Positions 33,081-33,220 of a stretch of 33,220 bases of DNA are shown piece after piece. How positions within the stretch are numbered: the first letter of the stretch is position 1; each line of letters opens with the position of its first letter. The notes under the pieces are model-generated. The model saw only the letters and a list, made by a program, of their open reading frames with translations, did no database searches and had not been told where the DNA came from. This DNA is from an uncultured Sterolibacterium sp. (GTDB taxonomy: Bacteria; Pseudomonadota; Gammaproteobacteria; Burkholderiales; Rhodocyclaceae): contig CAILCO010000112.1 in the NCBI GenBank assembly GCA_903832735.1, positions 1-33,220 on the forward strand, read 5' to 3'. The position numbers and the translations under genes were made by a program.

Positions 33081-33220
33081 CTAGTGGCCTGTAACGATTG
33101 ATTCGGGAGTAATGTGGCGCGATGGATCGACGTACTTCCACTTCACGACTTTTGGATTCTTGTTGTAGTGACGAATGTATTTCATGAGTTTCCTCTTGAG
33201 GTCAGTAACCGAGGTGAAGA
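33081..33220 (-). CDS. IS630-family transposase, C-terminal fragment
   Basis: The minus-strand frame entering at the window edge reads FTSVTDLKRKLMKYIRHYNK and goes on through NPKVVKWKYVDPSRHI to a TAG at 33083-33081. The 'T-V-DL-RKLM-YIR-YN--PK-VKWKY-DPSR-I' layout is the C-terminus of IS630-family DDE transposases. About 45 residues are in view; the catalytic part lies outside. Its terminal repeat was not identified in 32900-33080. Confidence 0.85.
   Translation of the reverse strand, partial: FTSVTDLKRKLMKYIRHYNKNPKVVKWKYVDPSRHITPESIVTGH

Noticed and set aside
32869-33141. 90-codon minus-strand frame near the right edge
   Set aside because: Its start lies out of frame inside the IS630 transposase end, and the rest shows no family pattern or ribosome site.

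Overview
The window looks like a betaproteobacterial chromosome, probably from the Rhodocyclales or a close relative. The evidence is the gene order yebC-ruvC-ruvA-ruvB-ybgC-tolQ-tolR-tolA-tolB-pal-cpoB-queE-queC, a metK / SAH riboswitch / ahcY / metF unit, and GC-rich codon use. The lineage is inferred from synteny and was not tested by a search.

Left region (1-8013): AT-richer accessory DNA inserted at the 3' half of a tRNA-Lys(CTT) gene. Two related integrative elements sit in tandem. The left one (from the window edge to about 3313) carries a complete 457-residue tyrosine integrase, an Mrr-type restriction endonuclease and a DUF6876-type gene cut short beside an IS3-family transposase start. 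The right one (about 3314-8013) is flanked by two copies of the tRNA 3' half. It keeps the integrase leader but only the first 80 integrase codons, so it looks like a cis-mobilisable satellite. Its cargo is small co-directional genes: a DUF6641-like protein, a Gln-tract secreted protein, a candidate Cys-His-Asp hydrolase, a secreted twin-CX3C protein, a small membrane protein, a Lys-rich coiled-coil protein, two unassigned small proteins and a tRNA-like gene.

Two tRNA-Lys genes (8-8.15 kb) are read leftward from a consensus sigma70 promoter at 8164-8192.

Core region (8.2-22.4 kb, all minus strand): a YeeE/YedE sulfur transporter, queC and queE (queuosine precursor synthesis), the Tol-Pal envelope system with ybgC and cpoB, the RuvABC Holliday-junction machinery, yebC, and the SAM cycle genes metF, ahcY and metK. 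A clear SAH riboswitch lies between metK and ahcY. A chain of REP-like hairpins fills the queE-queC gap up to the queC start codon.

Right region (22.5-33.2 kb): a DUF342/FapA-type protein; divergently, a SEC-C/TPR/methyltransferase fusion, a fumarylacetoacetate hydrolase-family enzyme and an orphan ABC substrate-binding lipid-free periplasmic protein; then on the minus strand a tonB-exbB-exbD-exbD operon with a small TPR-like gene, a DoxX-family membrane protein, and at the edge the C-terminus of an IS630-family transposase.

The most interesting structure is the tandem element/satellite array at tRNA-Lys. Also notable are a 26-bp repeat spanning the stop codons of two unrelated genes and the hairpin array abutting queC.
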